Of a stretch of DNA of 53,980 bases, positions 38,835-46,316 are shown piece after piece. Numbering within the stretch: the stretch's first letter is position 1; the number at the start of each line of letters is the position of its first letter. The notes beneath the pieces were generated by a model. The model was not told the DNA's origin and made no database searches. It saw only the letters and a list, made by a program, of their open reading frames with translations. Origin of the DNA: an uncultured Bacillota bacterium (lineage in GTDB: Bacteria > Bacillota > Clostridia > Oscillospirales > Oscillospiraceae). The stretch spans positions 1-53,980 of the forward strand of contig CANSXE010000006.1 of the NCBI GenBank assembly GCA_947650875.1, given 5' to 3'. The position numbers and the translations under genes were made by a program.

Positions 38835-39821
38835 TTAATACTGCGCGAACAGAGAGCCGAAACCCCCTGAATGCAGAAAACACACAGTTCCTTGTATCTT
38901 CCCTTTATTGATCCAGTCTCTCATTCCGACCAGGACCTTGCTGTTGTATACGTTTTCAATAAAAATTCCCTCACTGCGGGCGAAGGAAAAAATTTCCTGC
39001 TCGCTCTCAGGGGTGTTTTTTCCCCAGCCTTCACCGCGGTAGCTGTCGATCACCTCCGCCGACTGCGTCACCGGAACACCAAAGGGCAGGCCGGTAATTT
39101 CTTCCACCCCATGAATAATTTCCGTAATGTGCCGGATCAGAGTTTCCCGGTCGTCCTCTACACTGATAACCACCACGCGGAAGGGGCGGCCCAAAAGCTC
39201 GTTGCCGTAGATCAGACCGGCGCACATGCCGCCGTTGCCGCCGGGGAGAAAAACGGTCATGTCCCGAATGCCCCGGTCGCGGCACTGCTGGGACAACTCT
39301 ACTGCGGCGGCAGCGTAGCCCAGCGCGCCGCGGCCGGTGGAGGCCCCATTGCGGATGACATAGGGGCGCCGACCCTGCTGCTGGTAGGTTTGGGCCAGTT
39401 CCTCCATGTGCTGGTTGCGGGCGTCTCCGTCGCAGGGACCCAGAAAATGGAGCTTTGCCCCCAGAATCTGGGCGAGGAGCAGGTTTCCTTCCTTGCGCTC
39501 AGGCTCGCTGCTGTTCAATACCAGCTCACAGGGCAGTCCCACCCGGGCACAGGCCGCGGCGGTGAGGGCGCACAGATTGGACTGGGCCGGCCCCGCTGCC
39601 AGCACCACGCCGCTGTTCTGAGACAGGGCGTCGCCCAATAGAAATTCCAGGCTGCGCACCTTATTTCCGCCGGGACCAAGGCCTGTCATGTCGTCGCGCT
39701 TAATGAGAGCCGTGATCCCCTCCGCTTCGTGAAAGGCGCGCATGGGGTGCAGAGGAGTGGGGCCGACCAGAAGGGACGCTCTGGGCGTCTCCTCCAGAAA
39801 ATTTTGGATCGGGTGCGTCAT
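38835..39821 (-). CDS. PLP enzyme of the D-cysteine desulfhydrase / ACC deaminase family
   Basis: A 328-aa fold-type II PLP enzyme. The cofactor Lys lies in GLGPGGNKVRSLEFLL, substrate residues in VVLAAGPAQSNLCALTAAACARV, and the phosphate loop in FLPGGNGGMCAG. The N-terminus TPLHPMRAF is typical. D-cysteine desulfhydrase (DcyD) and ACC deaminase cannot be told apart reliably by eye; the adjoining RidA, which removes reactive 2-aminoacrylate, supports a beta-eliminating enzyme acting on D-cysteine, D-serine or similar. It lies 9 bp after the ridA gene. Confidence 0.82.
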   Translation of the reverse strand: MTHPIQNFLEETPRASLLVGPTPLHPMRAFHEAEGITALIKRDDMTGLGPGGNKVRSLEFLLGDALSQNSGVVLAAGPAQSNLCALTAAACARVGLPCELVLNSSEPERKEGNLLLAQILGAKLHFLGPCDGDARNQHMEELAQTYQQQGRRPYVIRNGASTGRGALGYAAAAVELSQQCRDRGIRDMTVFLPGGNGGMCAGLIYGNELLGRPFRVVVISVEDDRETLIRHITEIIHGVEEITGLPFGVPVTQSAEVIDSYRGEGWGKNTPESEQEIFSFARSEGIFIENVYNSKVLVGMRDWINKGKIQGTVCFLHSGGFGSLFAQY

Positions 39822-39830
39822 ACTCCCTCC

Positions 39831-40202
39831 TTAAACCTCGGCGATCACTTCCACCTCGCAGAGTACCCGCTTAGGCAGCTCCTTGACCGCCACACAGGAG
39901 CGAGCGGGCTTTTGAGTGAAATATTTGGCGTATACTTGATTGAACTGAGCAAAGTCCGACATATCAGCCAGAAAACAGGTGGTTTTGACAGCGCGCTCCA
40001 GGCCGCTACCGGCTGCGCTTAAAACGGCTTGAATGTTTTTCATGACCTGTTCTGCCTGAGAAAGGATATCATCTCCCGCCAGTTCACCCGTCGCTGGGGA
40101 AATAGGGATCTGTCCGGATGTGAACACCAGATTCCCGCTGCGGATGGCCTGGGAATAGGGTCCGATGGCTTCCGGCGCGCTGTGTGTATGTATCTCTTCC
40201 AT
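39831..40202 (-). CDS. RidA-family imine deaminase
   Basis: A 123-aa protein starting MEEIHTHSAPEAIGPYSQA. The conserved C-terminus has RSCVAVKELPKRVLCEVEVIAE, containing the active-site Arg and Glu, and the centre has FTSGQIPISPATGE. RidA hydrolyses enamine/imine intermediates such as 2-aminoacrylate released by PLP eliminases, matching the next gene. The ATG at 40202 follows GGAGGTG by 6 bases; another ATG five codons upstream sits at the ribosome site and is unlikely. First gene of the three-gene operon. Confidence 0.93.
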   Translation of the reverse strand: MEEIHTHSAPEAIGPYSQAIRSGNLVFTSGQIPISPATGELAGDDILSQAEQVMKNIQAVLSAAGSGLERAVKTTCFLADMSDFAQFNQVYAKYFTQKPARSCVAVKELPKRVLCEVEVIAEV

Positions 40203-40260
40203 GGGAAACACCTCCATTACAATTTGTGCCGCGGGTGAGTTTTTCGCACTGTCATGTTAA

Positions 40261-40289
40261 AGCATAACACTAAACTTTTATTTAGTCAA
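40261..40289 (-). promoter_or_regulatory. Promoter of the ridA operon with operator-like repeat
   Basis: TTGACT (40289-40284) and TATGCT (40266-40261) on the minus strand, 17-bp spacer. Inside lies the inverted repeat ACTAAA (40269-40274) and TTTAGT (40281-40286), a probable regulator site. Confidence 0.72.
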
Positions 40290-40328
40290 TAGTATTTTTT
40301 TTATTATTTTATTTTTTTGGGGGAACGG

Positions 40329-40375
40329 TTGCCTTTTCTATCAAAGTTGCATTATAATAAAACTATACATAGTTT
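40329..40375 (+). promoter_or_regulatory. Promoter and palindrome of the YheO-type regulator gene
   Basis: TTGCCT (40329-40334) and TATAAT (40353-40358), 18-bp spacer. The palindrome AAACTATACATAGTTT (40360-40375) overlaps the start of transcription and shares the AAACT/AGTTT core with the repeat in the divergent promoter. Confidence 0.68.
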
Positions 40376-40401
40376 AGCTTATAGAGAAAGGGTGTTATCA
40401 T

Positions 40402-41058
40402 TTGAGCGACCATTTGGCGCTGTCTGAAGCGGAGAATTTAATTTTGGAGTCGTGCAAAACCATGATGGATGGCCTGTCTGCCTATTTGGGGGAGGGCTAT
40501 GAGCTGGTCTTGCACAGTTTGGAGAATCTGGACCATTCTGTTATAAAAATTATCAACGGCCACTACACCGGCCGCACGGAGGGGGCGCCCATTACCGACC
40601 TGGCGCTGACCATGCTGGAGTCGATGAACCAGAATCAGAATTTGGAGGTCCAGCCCTATTTTAACCAGAAAAACGGCAGCACACTCAAGTCGGTCACCAT
40701 TCCGGTAGTTGGGGAACGGGGAAGGATTATCGGCCTTCTTTGCATCAATTTTCATATGGAATTGTCTTTTGCCTCTTTTATGGCCGGATTTTCCATCCGC
40801 CCGGCCGCCCCTGAAGACCCCCAGGAAACGTTCAGCAGACACTCCGATGGTGTGATTTTTTCCATCCTGTCCGATGTAAAAGCGGCGGTCTATTCCGATC
40901 CGTCAGTGCCCTCCAACAACAAAAATAAGGAGATTATCCGAAGGCTGGCCCAGAAAGGGATTTTTAACATGAAGGATTCCGTGGCAAATGTGGCCGAGAA
41001 TCTTGGGATATCTAAAAACACCGTGTATCTGCATCTGCGGAATAATGAAAAAAATTAG
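40402..41058 (+). CDS. YheO/DauR-type transcriptional regulator
   Basis: A 218-aa protein. The N-terminal YheO-type PAS-like domain spans about residues 15-125 (LGEGYELVLHSLEN, GRIIGLLCINFHM), and a C-terminal HTH lies at about 165-215 (RRLAQKGIFNMKDSVANVA, then LGISKNTVYLHLR). DauR of Pseudomonas controls D-arginine catabolism, and relatives are typically divergent from amino-acid-degradation operons, as here. The start is TTG at 40402, with AAAGGGTG upstream. It probably senses the amino acid degraded by the divergent genes and acts on both promoters. Confidence 0.85.
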   Translation: MSDHLALSEAENLILESCKTMMDGLSAYLGEGYELVLHSLENLDHSVIKIINGHYTGRTEGAPITDLALTMLESMNQNQNLEVQPYFNQKNGSTLKSVTIPVVGERGRIIGLLCINFHMELSFASFMAGFSIRPAAPEDPQETFSRHSDGVIFSILSDVKAAVYSDPSVPSNNKNKEIIRRLAQKGIFNMKDSVANVAENLGISKNTVYLHLRNNEKN

Positions 41059-41073
41059 GGGACTGTTGGATAC

Positions 41074-41118
41074 AAAACGCGGGCCATCTGCCGTTCTATG
41101 GCAGATGGCCCGCGTTTT
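41074..41118 (+). terminator. Strong terminator after the regulator gene
   Basis: A perfect 19-bp stem, AAAACGCGGGCCATCTGCC and GGCAGATGGCCCGCGTTTT, around GTTCTAT, ending in TTTT. The stem resembles the palindrome at 37331 at the other side of the amino-acid cluster. Confidence 0.88.
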
Positions 41119-41226
41119 ACATTTATAAATCAGAACCGCTTCTCTAAAGAGCTCATTTGCTGGCGCTGCCCACCAGGCAAAATCCAAAATCCCGCCCTCG
41201 CCGGCGTTTTTTCCTGAACGCAGCCG

Positions 41227-42021
41227 TCATGCCAGACTGAACTTTTGCGCAAAGGCATACAGCAGCTGGGCCGCCTGCTCCCGGGTGAGCAGGTCCTCCC
41301 ACATGTAGTTGGGCTCGCCCTCCGGCGTGGTGCCGCTGCCAGAGAAAATGCCCTGCTTTATCACAAACTCCCGGGCGGCTTTGCTCCACTCACCGCTGTC
41401 GTTGTCCCGCAACTCCTGGCGGTACTGCCGCATGGCCTCGGTAAACATCTGGTTAAACTTCTCCTGATTCATGTCTTCCTCCTTGTTATACTCCCTGGCG
41501 TCGATGCGCCAGTACTGTTTGACCTCCCGCTTAAAGGCGGCCGGGTCGCCGTTGAGCCGGACAGCCCGGGTGGAAGCCGGGTCGTTAATCCGCACCTTGT
41601 CGTCCCAGGCCCACAGCAGGATGTAGTGCCCGCCGCTGGTCCAGGTTCCAGGACCCATCAGGGCAATCACATAGTACCCTTCGGCCAGGTACTGCTTCAC
41701 CTGGTCGTGGACAGGGTGGGCCGGCTTGTTGTGGAGACTGGAGCCCAGCAGCTGCTTGCACTCGATGCCGAAGGCCTTGAACTGCGGCACGAAATAGCTG
41801 TAGTAAGTCCCGGCGTTCAGTGCCTTATAGCCGTGGTCAGCGGACCACTTGCAGGCGTCCACCGGGGTAAATGTCCGGCCGGTGATGGTCTCAATGGCCA
41901 TGGCCGCCGCCGTAGGGCCGCAGCCGGAGCCGCCGATGGTTGCCGTCTCTCCCTTCACCTGATAGGGGACGGCCTTCCAGCGGGGGTCAGTCTGAAGATA
42001 GGAAACAGGCCGCTTATTCAT
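41227..42021 (-). CDS. Phage-type C39-like endolysin
   Basis: A 264-aa protein. Residues 1 to about 155 form a papain-like C39_2 peptidase domain with the catalytic Cys in GGSGCGPTAAAMAIETI, the His in GGHYILLWAW and the following Asp in INDPAS. The C-terminal 90 residues form a helical linker and a cell-wall/SLH-like binding segment (LLTREQAAQLLYAFAQKF). Its neighbours, a holin and a coiled-coil protein, identify a lysis module. The start overlaps the holin gene by 8 bp. It cuts peptidoglycan peptides at host lysis, or is now a domesticated remnant. Confidence 0.82.
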   Translation of the reverse strand: MNKRPVSYLQTDPRWKAVPYQVKGETATIGGSGCGPTAAAMAIETITGRTFTPVDACKWSADHGYKALNAGTYYSYFVPQFKAFGIECKQLLGSSLHNKPAHPVHDQVKQYLAEGYYVIALMGPGTWTSGGHYILLWAWDDKVRINDPASTRAVRLNGDPAAFKREVKQYWRIDAREYNKEEDMNQEKFNQMFTEAMRQYRQELRDNDSGEWSKAAREFVIKQGIFSGSGTTPEGEPNYMWEDLLTREQAAQLLYAFAQKFSLA

Positions 42022-42262
42022 CCCGCACCGCCCCCGCTGCCCGCTTGAGATCCTCCGCCGCCTTTTTTGCGGCCGTCTCGTCCACCTTACCTTCGGTGAT
42101 GATGTAGGCGATCACCGATGCCACAGACACCACGGCCCCCGCCACATTGGACATGGTGCTCTCATCCAGCCCGAAGACCATGGCCAGGCCGGTGATAATA
42201 CCTGCCGCCGCTGCCCACAGCTTTCGGGAACTCAGCTTTCGTTTCCAGTCAATTTTGTTCAT
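42014..42262 (-). CDS. Phage holin
   Basis: An 82-aa protein: a basic N-terminus MNKIDWKRKLSSRKLWAAAAG, a membrane helix at about residues 15-35, a second hydrophobic segment at about 39-57 (SNVAGAVVSVASVIAYIIT) and a charged tail EGKVDETAAKKAAEDLKRA. This matches small phage holins of the phi LC3/Phage_holin_1 type. It is directly upstream of the endolysin gene, as in intact lysis modules. Confidence 0.85.
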   Translation of the reverse strand: MNKIDWKRKLSSRKLWAAAAGIITGLAMVFGLDESTMSNVAGAVVSVASVIAYIITEGKVDETAAKKAAEDLKRAAGAVRDE

Positions 42263-42275
42263 ATGTACTTCCTTT

Positions 42276-42524
42276 CTATAAATCCCGGAGCGCGCTTACC
42301 AGGTCCTCAATCCGGTGGTTGGCCACCCGGATTTTTTCCTCCTGAAGCTCTGTGCGCTCCTCCAGCTTATACGTCCGTTCAATCAGATTGTTATGGGCTT
42401 CTACCTTTTTCTCCAGCTGCTCCAGCCGGTATTGGGTCAGCCTGGAGGACACCAGAATCCCCCCAAAGGCCCCCACACCGGAGCCCAGCAACCCGATCAG
42501 GGCAATGATTACTGTATCGCTCAC
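42276..42524 (-). CDS. Phage coiled-coil membrane protein (XhlA-like)
   Basis: An 82-aa protein with one N-terminal hydrophobic helix (MSDTVIIALIGLLGSGVGAFGG) and a long coiled coil (LEQLEKKVEAHNNLIERTYKLE and onward). This layout is common in XhlA-like proteins located before the holin in Firmicutes phages, which assist lysis. It lies 13 bp before the holin gene on the same strand. Confidence 0.75.
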   Translation of the reverse strand: MSDTVIIALIGLLGSGVGAFGGILVSSRLTQYRLEQLEKKVEAHNNLIERTYKLEERTELQEEKIRVANHRIEDLVSALRDL

Positions 42525-42527
42525 GGC

Positions 42528-42590
42528 TTACACCCCCTGATTGAACAGGGTGTAACCATCAACCGGTACAGCGGACAGCAGCTTAAACAT
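42528..42590 (-). CDS. Very small prophage ORF (20 aa)
   Basis: MFKLLSAVPVDGYTLFNQGV, with GGGAG seven bases upstream. Its ATG follows the stop of the truncated upstream frame directly (TAAATG), suggesting a coupled small phage gene or the remains of one. Confidence 0.4.
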   Translation of the reverse strand: MFKLLSAVPVDGYTLFNQGV

Positions 42591-42728
42591 TTACTCACTC
42601 CCTTCTGCTGTAGGGGGATTTTCTATAAAAGTGGTACATTTGCGTACAACAATAACCTCCAGGCACTCGGGGACGTACTCGTTGGCGGCATCCACCCCCC
42701 TGTCTGTCAGCGGAAGCACATCCTCATT
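42591..42728 (-). pseudogene. C-terminal remnant of a phage structural protein
   Basis: An open frame of 45 codons with no ATG, reading from NEDVLPLTDRGVDAANEYVP to FIENPPTAEGSE and then a stop. It joins normally onto the next phage ORF but is cut at its 5' side near 42728, beyond which the sequence is unrelated. This is probably where a prophage deletion removed the structural genes. A GTG at codon 4 cannot be excluded as a start. Confidence 0.5.
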
Positions 42729-42783
42729 TCAGATCATATAGAACGGTCTGCCCCATAATTTGACCCAGAACAGTAAAACCGCC

Positions 42784-42827
42784 AAAAGCCCTCTGATTTC
42801 CGTGGAAATCAGAGGGCTTTCTCTATT
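42784..42827 (-). terminator. Terminator of the Spo0A-C gene
   Basis: Perfect 17-bp arms, AAAGCCCTCTGATTTCC (42785-42801) and GGAAATCAGAGGGCTTT (42804-42820). The T-run is TTTT on the minus strand. Confidence 0.8.
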
Positions 42828-42875
42828 TTCATTGCTTTTCTTGAATGGAAAAGTAAGGACACTGCTCCGGTCATC

Positions 42876-43322
42876 TCAGACTACTCTGCGTGCAGAAGCC
42901 TTATCATTGTCTCCAATCTGGAATGCGCCCAATGGAGCACCGTCTTTCGCAGTAAACGTCTCATCCAATCCACGAACCGTCAAAGGGCCGGTATCCACGG
43001 AAGAAGCCAGGATTGCCAGCATTTGCGCACTTCTTGGCTTCTGTGCCAAGGGCCTGCGGGCCAGCCGCTCCAGCCGGGGCCGGTTCTCCCGCCAAATGAT
43101 GCAGCCCACGGTTCGGATGTTCCGCTCCACCGCTTTCCAGTTGGTCCCGTACTGCTTCGCCACCTCCGGGTACAGCCACTTCGTTACCAGCAGCAGCCGG
43201 TCCGGCTGTTCCGCACACAGCGATACTGCATAGGCTGTATGAAAAAAACCTGTGTAGTTCGCGGTTACGCCAAGGTGGTATAATAAGTCATATACTTTGC
43301 CATTCGACACTACAGAGGACAT
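42876..43322 (-). CDS. Free-standing Spo0A C-terminal DNA-binding domain protein
   Basis: A 148-aa protein. Residues about 8-78 match the Spo0A effector domain: LLYHLGVTANYTGFFHTAYAV, then VTKWLYPEVAKQYG and the recognition-helix region TNWKAVERNIRTVGCI. The receiver domain of Spo0A is absent, so DNA binding would not depend on phosphorylation. The basic tail (RPRLERLARRPLAQKPRSAQ) extends further and has no known match. GGAGG precedes the ATG. It is the second gene after a small HTH-like protein, 25 bp away. It might regulate element genes or interfere with host sporulation by binding 0A boxes; unproven. Confidence 0.82.
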   Translation of the reverse strand: MSSVVSNGKVYDLLYHLGVTANYTGFFHTAYAVSLCAEQPDRLLLVTKWLYPEVAKQYGTNWKAVERNIRTVGCIIWRENRPRLERLARRPLAQKPRSAQMLAILASSVDTGPLTVRGLDETFTAKDGAPLGAFQIGDNDKASARRVV

Positions 43323-43347
43323 ACCTTTTCCTCCAATCCTCTCTGGT

Positions 43348-43617
43348 TTAAGAAGTCTTTACAAGCCCCATTGTCTCTTGTATAGCCTTCAATTCCCGTT
43401 TCAGGATCTCTTCTATTATTTCAGGATACTCCTCCAGGACTACCTTCAGAATCTTGTCAATCGTTTTGCATGTTGGATTTCCGTTTCCATCCCGATACTT
43501 GTAATAGTTGGAGGATTCAATATCCATTTTATTCGCGATGACAAAGCAGGATAGTCCACTTTTCTCCTCATACTCACGAAGGACTTCCACAACGAAACTT
43601 AAAGTTAAATCTGTCAT
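43348..43617 (-). CDS. Small HTH-like regulator
   Basis: An 89-aa protein, MTDLTLSFVVEVLREYEEKSG onward. The segment LSCFVIANKMDIESSNYYKYRDG followed by PTCKTIDKILKVVLEEYPEI has the helix pattern of a Cro/C1-like domain, with the recognition helix around SSNYYKY. AT-rich compared with chromosomal genes. GGAGGG lies 8 bases upstream, in the loop of a 15-bp inverted repeat covering the start and the -10 box. Probably an autorepressor of the two-gene operon. Confidence 0.68.
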   Translation of the reverse strand: MTDLTLSFVVEVLREYEEKSGLSCFVIANKMDIESSNYYKYRDGNGNPTCKTIDKILKVVLEEYPEIIEEILKRELKAIQETMGLVKTS

Positions 43618-43665
43618 AATTTGATCCCTCCGCTAAATTATGACAGATTCCACCCTTTTTAACAA
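43608..43665 (-). promoter_or_regulatory. Promoter with a 15-bp perfect inverted repeat over -10, ribosome site and start
   Basis: TTGTTA (43665-43660) and CATAAT (43642-43637), 17-bp spacer. AATCTGTCATAATTT (43608-43622) and AAATTATGACAGATT (43635-43649) are exact complements separated by 12 bp. One arm covers the first codons, the other the -10 box, and the loop holds the ribosome site, so it could work as a DNA operator, an RNA hairpin, or both. Confidence 0.78.
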
Positions 43666-43951
43666 CATATATATAGGAATTTTTTTAATACATAATGTTT
43701 TTTTGTCTTATCAGGGTTAGGCACACGAAAAGACGGTACAGCCCTTGTAATCGGAGCCGTACCGCCTAATCTGAAATTACTTCCCTATAACTGGAAAATA
43801 TTTACATTTTCAGCTTTTGTAACAGGTGTTTAATTAAGAATTGGATATCGTGGTATTATAGTATGCTTTTGGAAGTTATCCGTTTAGCAGTGTCTTTTTG
43901 GCGGCGTCCTCTATTTACTCCTTTTCGTCATTTCCGCTGGAGTTTGTTTCA
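43650..43951. other. AT-rich intergenic stretch with one hairpin
   Basis: No coding frame is supported. AGACGGTAC (43731-43739) and GTACCGCCT (43759-43767) form a 9-bp hairpin with T-rich sequence after it on the minus strand; it may be a distant terminator of the gene at 43952. The rest holds only the operon promoter at its left edge. Confidence 0.5.
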
Positions 43952-44851
43952 TCACTCAAATTCTGCGGAAGAGTACTCAAAGCTGGCGTTGGGGTCCGTG
44001 TGCTGAAACAACAGGTTGTTCTCGTACCAGAAGCGGTAGCCCACCTCTGCGCAGAGACTTTCATGGATGGTGCGCTCCATGCGGCCCTCCACCGGGGCGC
44101 GGAGGGCCTGTCTCCGTTCGTTCAGCAATTCTACTTCCAGGCGGTACTTTCCCTGATGGATCACCGCACTGGAGGGAGACCACGCTGCAATTCTGGCACC
44201 CCGGTAGGTGGCCAGGCGATATTCCTGGCCACGGTATAAGACAGAGCAAATACAGCCGGTAAAACCGCCCACTGGCAGGGGAATCGTCGCAATGGCAAGC
44301 ATCAGACTGCCCCGCTCCCTCCCGCCCCAGACGCATTGTGTCCAAAGGTACCTGCCGGGAAAGGAGCGGCCCCGGTCTGTCTCGATGTATCCGATTCCGT
44401 TGGAAAAATCCAGGCACTCGCCATTCAGTTCCAGCGTTCCGCTCAGGGAATGCCCCATGCTGATGACGCCGTGGGAACACTGCATCCCTGGGAAAAACCG
44501 GAACGGTCCCATGATATCAGATTGCAAAGCGGTAAAGGGGCCATAGTGCAGCGCACCGCAGAGAGAAAGGCCGTCCCGTTGGATGTGGAGGTCAATCCCC
44601 TGACTGCCAAAGCTGGACCGCCCGATCTGCACTTGAAAAGGCTGCCGAGAGATTTGCAGTTGTGTCTCCGGGTACTCCAGCCACCACGCCTGATCCCTTG
44701 AAATGACTTGGAGGGAGACGGTGCGGCGGCTTTCCCTGTCGATATGGAACGCGGGAATCAGCGCAAGGGTCTGTCCCTGCGGGTTCTGGTGCTTGAAATA
44801 CCAGCCCTCAAAATAGGGGCCTGTCTTGTTTGTGCCGCGGAAAAATCCCAT
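43952..44851 (-). CDS. Tocopherol-cyclase-like protein, copy 1
   Basis: A 299-aa soluble protein. The N-terminus MGFFRGTNKTGPYFEGWYFKH carries the GPYFEGWYFK signature of the tocopherol cyclase (VTE1-like) family, followed by repeated beta segments such as DIMGPFRFFPGMQCSHGVISM and the C-terminal NNLLFQHTDPNASFEYSS. Bacterial members are of unknown function, possibly lipid or isoprenoid cyclising or binding proteins of calycin fold. The ATG follows AGGGTG by 9 bases. A paralogue of about 80% identity is at 47660-48553. It lies downstream of yaaA on the same strand. Confidence 0.8.
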   Translation of the reverse strand: MGFFRGTNKTGPYFEGWYFKHQNPQGQTLALIPAFHIDRESRRTVSLQVISRDQAWWLEYPETQLQISRQPFQVQIGRSSFGSQGIDLHIQRDGLSLCGALHYGPFTALQSDIMGPFRFFPGMQCSHGVISMGHSLSGTLELNGECLDFSNGIGYIETDRGRSFPGRYLWTQCVWGGRERGSLMLAIATIPLPVGGFTGCICSVLYRGQEYRLATYRGARIAAWSPSSAVIHQGKYRLEVELLNERRQALRAPVEGRMERTIHESLCAEVGYRFWYENNLLFQHTDPNASFEYSSAEFE

Positions 44852-44925
44852 AATTTATCACCCTAGCTTCAGTTTTTCCTGAATTTGGGGATTTTATATG
44901 GAATAAATTCCGGCGAAAAAACAGC

Positions 44926-45684
44926 TCAATCCTTGTGGGACTGTATCCAGAGAAGTACTGTACGATTTCCCTCCGACGCAGAACGGCAGAATTGATAGCC
45001 CAGCTGGTCAAAGCCCCGGAGTTCATCCGGGTTTTGGATTTGGTTCTCCGCCAGCCAGCGCACTATCTGCCCACGGGCCATTTTGCACTTGGTGCCCTTT
45101 TCGACGACTTTGCCGTCTTTCCACTCTCCGAAGACGCAGGTGACAAACCGGACGTTTTTGGGCAGATAAACCGCCACCGCCCTGCTGTACTCCTTGGATG
45201 CCAGATTCAGCACAAAGTCTGTCTCGAGGGCCAGCTGCCGGGCCAGGTGGTCTCCCCAGAACTGGTACAGGTCCCGGCAGCCGTCCACCGCCAGCTTTGC
45301 CTGCATTTCCAGCCGGTAGGGGGTTACGCCGTCGAAGGGCCGCAGCAGGCCGTAGAAGCCGGAGAGAATGCGCAGGTGTTTCCGGAGATAGTCCAGGTGG
45401 GGTGTCTCCATCACGCCGGGGGCCATGTAGCGGTACTGGATGCCCTCGTAGGAGAGAATGGCAGGGGTGAGATTGCGGCGCAGGTCCATCTGTTCCAACC
45501 GCTCCACGTTCAGCTTAGCAATAGCATCATTGCACTTCCAGAGGGCCTGTAACTCTTTGGGGGACATGCTCTGGAGAATTGATTTCAACCGCTCCGTACG
45601 CTCCAGAAATTGGGGCAAGCTTTCTACAGCAAAGCTGTCTGTATCCACCACCATTTTCTTGGCCGGGGCAATGATGATGCGCAT
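44926..45684 (-). CDS. yaaA: YaaA-family peroxide stress protein
   Basis: A 252-aa protein of the UPF0246 family, starting MRIIIAPAKKMVVDTDSF. Conserved parts are AILSYEGIQYRYM, LRILSGFYGLLRPFD, LYQFWGDHLARQL and the tail FCRSASEGNRTVLLW. E. coli YaaA lowers free iron and protects DNA and proteins during peroxide stress; the fold also binds DNA. It starts 17 bp after the peptide deformylase gene and is probably co-transcribed with it. Confidence 0.9.
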   Translation of the reverse strand: MRIIIAPAKKMVVDTDSFAVESLPQFLERTERLKSILQSMSPKELQALWKCNDAIAKLNVERLEQMDLRRNLTPAILSYEGIQYRYMAPGVMETPHLDYLRKHLRILSGFYGLLRPFDGVTPYRLEMQAKLAVDGCRDLYQFWGDHLARQLALETDFVLNLASKEYSRAVAVYLPKNVRFVTCVFGEWKDGKVVEKGTKCKMARGQIVRWLAENQIQNPDELRGFDQLGYQFCRSASEGNRTVLLWIQSHKD

Positions 45685-45701
45685 GAATCAGGACCTCCCA
45701 G

Positions 45702-46112
45702 CTAAATCAGAATTCCCTCGCAGTGATCAATCTCGTGCTGGATAATCTGCGCCGTCCAGCCGGTGAAGGTTTTAAATCTTGTCTGGAACTGCTCGTTCTG
45801 ATACTGAACCTTGATGGATTTCCAGCGGTTGGCCTTCCGGGTGCCGGTGAGGGAGAGACAGCCCTCCTCCGCCTTATAGGGGGCGGTTTTTTTGATGATT
45901 TCCGGGTTGAACATGACCATATATTTGCCCTCATTGTCAAAGACAATGATCCGCTTGTTGACACCGATCATATTGGCCGCCATGCCCACGCAGCCGGCCT
46001 TGTGGGCGGTCAGGGTGTCCAGCAAGTCCTGGGCAACAGGCAAATCCTCTGGAGTGGCTGGTTCAGCTTTTTGTGAAAGGAACACCTCGTCCCGCATGAT
46101 TTCTTGTACCAC
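45702..46112 (-). CDS. Peptide deformylase-like protein with altered motif 1
   Basis: A 136-aa metallohydrolase. Motif 2 is EEGCLSL with the metal Cys, motif 3 is QHEIDHCEG with two metal His and the catalytic Glu. Motif 1, normally GxGxAAxQ, reads CVGMAANM, so the conserved Gln is Met and the first Gly is Cys. This marks a short Clostridia subgroup of deformylases; activity on N-formyl-methionine is likely but not certain. It uses GTG at 46112 with GGAGGTG 7 bases upstream. Confidence 0.85.
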   Translation of the reverse strand: MVQEIMRDEVFLSQKAEPATPEDLPVAQDLLDTLTAHKAGCVGMAANMIGVNKRIIVFDNEGKYMVMFNPEIIKKTAPYKAEEGCLSLTGTRKANRWKSIKVQYQNEQFQTRFKTFTGWTAQIIQHEIDHCEGILI

Positions 46113-46280
46113 GGTATTGCACCTCCAATATACACTTCTTCCAGGGGGGAATTTGTGGTATACTTATATAAAATAGCACAGACAGGAGAAAAAGGCAAAT
46201 TGTACTGAGGGTGGTTACGCCAAAACAGCCCGTTGCCCCAAAATTTTCTGAAGGCCATCTCTGGTATTTCTGTGGTTAAA

Positions 46281-46310
46281 AAATCACCGCAGTAAAAACT
46301 GCGGTGATTT
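46281..46310 (-). terminator. Terminator following the tRNA remnant
   Basis: AAATCACCGCAG (46281-46292) and CTGCGGTGATTT (46299-46310), loop TAAAAA. The minus strand continues with TTTTTTAA. It lies 7 bp downstream of the tRNA CCA end, the normal position for a tRNA gene terminator. Confidence 0.85.
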
Positions 46311-46316
46311 CCTATT

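Noticed and set aside
42876-43322. Full Spo0A master regulator
   Set aside because: Length is 148 aa and the receiver domain is absent; only the effector domain pattern is seen.
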